Assembly: GCA_026398835.1 (NCBI GenBank)
Contig: JAPLSD010000133.1
Location: 1-6,286, forward strand
Direction: 5' to 3'
Length of the DNA stretch: 6,286 bases
Source: Pseudomonas sp.
GTDB taxonomy: Bacteria; Pseudomonadota; Gammaproteobacteria; Pseudomonadales; Pseudomonadaceae
Shown here: positions 5,925 to 6,286 of the stretch, piece after piece
How the letters are laid out: each line of letters opens with the position of its first letter
Numbering within the stretch: the first letter of the stretch is position 1
Notes under the pieces: model-generated
Databases searched by the model: none
What the model saw: the letters and a program-made list of their open reading frames with translations, nothing else
What the model was told of the DNA's origin: nothing
Translations under genes and position numbers: made by a program

Positions 5925-5956
5925 CTGTGGCGAGGGAGCTTGCTCCCTCGCCACAG
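5925..5956. repeat. REP palindrome between rmf and pyrD
   Basis: CTGTGGCGAGGGAGC (5925-5939) and its exact reverse complement (5942-5956) are separated by TT, making a perfect 15-bp stem. The core GAGGGAGCTTGCTCCC is one of the abundant short REP families of fluorescent pseudomonads, elements thought to be mobilised by RAYT transposases; this is recalled, not searched. Only one copy is present, so this is a singlet, not a REPIN doublet. It sits 11 bases beyond the pyrD stop and has no T-run on either side. Confidence 0.85.
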
Positions 5957-5967
5957 TTTGACCGTCC

Positions 5968-6285
5968 TTACCTCAGCGCAGCAATCGCATCCACCGATTG
6001 GCGAATCAGCGCCGGCCCCTTGTAGATAAAGCCCGAATACAACTGCACCAGGCTTGCACCGGCGGCGATTTTCTCAGCCGCATGCTTGCCTTCGGTGATA
6101 CCGCCCACGGCAATAATCGGCAAGCGACCGGCCAATTCGCCAGCCAGCACCTTGACGGTGTGAGTGCTCTTGTCGCGAACCGGCGCGCCCGACAGACCGC
6201 CCGCCTCGTCGCCATGCTCCATGCCCTCTACGCCAACGCGGCTCAGGGTGGTGTTGGTGGCGATCACCGCATCCATGCCCGTCTC
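5968..6285 (-). CDS. pyrD: Dihydroorotate dehydrogenase (quinone, class 2), C-terminal 105 residues
   Basis: PyrD oxidises dihydroorotate to orotate, passing electrons through FMN to the quinone pool at the inner membrane, the fourth step of UMP synthesis. The visible part runs from '[16 protein letters not shown]' to the TAA at 5970-5968. It shows the 'ATNTT' strand, the 'GGLSGAPV' turn, and the FMN phosphate-binding region 'PIIAVGGI' with '[16 protein letters not shown]', all typical of class 2 enzymes. The N-terminal membrane-associated helices and the catalytic serine lie beyond the window edge. The ATG at 6276 is an internal methionine, not the start, because the frame is open to the edge and conserved sequence precedes it. 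The gene converges with rmf, and no T-rich terminator follows its stop. Confidence 0.95.
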   Translation of the reverse strand, partial: ETGMDAVIATNTTLSRVGVEGMEHGDEAGGLSGAPVRDKSTHTVKVLAGELAGRLPIIAVGGITEGKHAAEKIAAGASLVQLYSGFIYKGPALIRQSVDAIAALR

Positions 6286-6286
6286 G

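Noticed and set aside
1..6286. CRISPR array, tRNA or rRNA genes, insertion sequence, phage or toxin-antitoxin genes.
   Set aside because: No regularly spaced repeats, tRNA-like cloverleaf, transposase, terminal inverted repeats with target duplication, or small paired genes were seen on either strand.

Overview
The window looks like a chromosomal core segment of a fluorescent-group Pseudomonas. The evidence is the gene order dacB - (diguanylate cyclase) - rlmL - rmf - pyrD, the GC-rich codon use with very few TTA, CTA or TCA codons, a 71-residue RMF, a 757-residue RlmKL fusion, and short palindromes of the kinds scattered between Pseudomonas genes. The species cannot be fixed from the sequence alone.

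Layout. Positions 2-157 (+) hold the last 51 codons of a PBP4-type D-Ala-D-Ala carboxypeptidase (dacB). A perfect 15-bp palindrome at 166-199 separates it from a convergent 797-aa membrane diguanylate cyclase (219-2612, -) with TM-CHASE-TM-PAS-PAS-GGDEF architecture. The cyclase has a plausible promoter of its own (2665-2693), placed just after the rho-independent terminator of rlmL (2698-2732). rlmL (2750-5023, -) encodes the bifunctional 23S rRNA methyltransferase. A 544-base divergent intergenic region (5024-5567) separates it from rmf (5568-5783, +), which encodes ribosome modulation factor. rmf ends at a clear terminator (5869-5893). A REP palindrome (5925-5956) follows, then the 3' end of pyrD (5968-6285, -), which converges on rmf.

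Functional picture. rlmL and rmf are divergently transcribed and both act on the ribosome: one modifies 23S rRNA during growth, the other helps form hibernating 100S dimers when growth slows. pyrD (pyrimidine synthesis), dacB (peptidoglycan) and the cyclase (c-di-GMP signalling) are separate single-gene units as far as this window shows. As I remember PAO1, dacB, rlmL, rmf and pyrD are consecutive there, so the cyclase looks like a lineage-specific insertion into a conserved block.

The strongest non-coding signal is the rmf leader. Bases 5399-5413 can pair with 5545-5560, forming a helix of 15 base pairs with one G-U and one bulged base. This helix buries the whole rmf Shine-Dalgarno sequence and encloses a string of local hairpins. 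A promoter candidate just upstream would start the transcript almost exactly at the anti-Shine-Dalgarno arm. This fits a cis-acting RNA switch for rmf translation. It may correspond to the 'rmf motif' RNA reported by comparative genomics in Pseudomonas, whose mechanism, to my knowledge, is not established. A second puzzle is a terminator-like hairpin on the minus strand at 5323-5345 with no gene in front of it, which suggests an antisense transcript across rmf.
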